A stretch of 64,000 nucleotides of DNA from Dirofilaria immitis (Eukaryota > Nematoda > Chromadorea > Rhabditida > Onchocercidae): contig JAKNDB010000068.1 in assembly GCA_024305405.1 (NCBI GenBank), positions 5,633,501 to 5,697,500 on the forward strand, written 5' to 3'. This document shows positions 63,328 through 64,000 of this stretch, in pieces. The translations under genes were made by a program, and so were the position numbers. Position 1 is the first letter of the stretch, and each line of letters opens with the position of its first letter. The notes under the pieces are model-generated. The model was not told the DNA's origin. It worked only from the letters and a program-made list of their open reading frames with translations, and did no database searches.

Positions 63328-64000
63328 ATGTTTGGAAATTTCGGTACTGGAAACGGTAATGGCAATAAGCTGAATTTACGTACTGAAATTCTGGAAGGAT
63401 TATTAGCATCGATGGGTGAGGGAAAAATGCAAAAGTGAATTTGTTGAAACAAACGATTATGCGGAATAAAACGGATATGGCGGGCGATGCTTTTCGTTCG
63501 CTTGATTTAATGCGACAAGTATGTTTCTTTATGAATGAAATGCTTGCGATACAGCGCTTAGATTTAATTATTTCTCTAGTCAACAAAAGTTAGTCAGAGT
63601 TGCTGCTTCTGAATCCAATTTCAAGGTATACATGTTTATTGATTAATGAAGTTATTTTATCACAGAACGAATTCTGATACTTTTTAATTCATTTATTAAA
63701 AATTTGGATTGAGAAAACATTTTGTAATCATTGAAGAAGACATATTATTTGAAATTAAAAAAAAAAGAAGAAGGAAGATAAGTTAAAGTTAAGCGCTTGT
63801 TTTTCAATATGCATATTTTTATGAAGGGTCATAAAAAAATCTTTTAGAAAATTTATTATATGAAAAAATCTTTTAGAAAATGTATTATATGATATAATAA
63901 TAAAGAATTATATTTGCATTTATTAGGTTTTTCAATCCGAAATGACTGATGAATTTCGGCAAATTATTGAACGACATTTAAGGACAACTTTTTCGCCGGC
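63328..64000 (+). CDS. unrecognised protein, 5' part only (runs off the window)
   Basis: Exons are 63328-63518, a 36-nt microexon 63590-63625, and 63927 to beyond 64000. All join in phase 0 (donors GTATGT and GTATAC). The start is Gly/Asn-rich, MFGNFGTGNGNGNKLNLRTE, followed by helical, charged sequence (ILEGLLASMGEGKMQ, MAGDAFRSLDLMRQ, VFQSEMTDEFRQIIERHLRT). I do not recognise the family. Exon 1 meets an in-frame TGA after KMQK; one extra A in the run at 63431-63434 restores a continuous frame to the donor, so the break is probably an error. The ATG at 63328 follows AT-rich sequence and is the first in the frame. Confidence 0.55.

Overview
The window looks like part of a nematode nuclear chromosome, most likely from a spirurid or filarial-type (clade III) worm. 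I infer this from the very AT-rich base composition, the many short exons (36 to 450 bp) split by AT-rich introns with worm-type acceptors (TTTTCAG, TTTTTAG), and a gene for a MOLO-1-type acetylcholine-receptor accessory protein, a family known from nematodes. There are no bacterial operons, ribosome binding sites, tRNA genes, rRNA genes or CRISPR arrays. Nearly all real genes had to be rebuilt by joining exons by eye. The exon limits rest on splice consensus, reading phase and protein-family resemblance.

Layout. 138-1951 (-): double-stranded-RNA-binding protein (RDE-4/TRBP/Loquacious-like). 3402-4397 (+): small single-pass membrane protein, perhaps mitochondrial. 5757-6234 (+): UQCC5/SMIM4-like complex III assembly factor. 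8089-21270 (-): 14-exon AIP3/Bud6-domain coiled-coil protein of the SRCIN1 (p140Cap)/KIAA1217 family. 21271-33616: gene-poor stretch with microsatellites and a few short repeats. 33617-41514 (+): 17-exon nuclear protein with two C3H-type zinc-binding modules, best matched to INO80D (KANSL2 is the alternative). 44275-47230 (+): zDHHC protein S-acyltransferase. 47640-47875: MITE-like inverted-repeat element. 49564-52345 (-): MOLO-1/TPM-domain protein with signal peptide, transmembrane segment and cytoplasmic tail. 57101-58214 (+): small secreted cysteine-rich protein ending in a degenerate Kunitz domain. 63328-64000 (+): 5' part of an unrecognised gene that runs off the window.

The genes do not form a pathway. 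They are ordinary, independently transcribed housekeeping, neuronal and regulatory genes separated by simple-sequence DNA. The most striking cross-cutting observation is technical or evolutionary: at least eight conserved exons carry a one-base frame break, nearly all in short A or T runs and mostly apparent deletions. Each break is repaired by one base, after which the splice phases agree. Uncorrected homopolymer errors in a long-read assembly are the simplest explanation, and automatic gene calls here will be broken. I found no convincing new multi-gene system; the clearest structural element is the MITE-like inverted repeat with TA target duplication.
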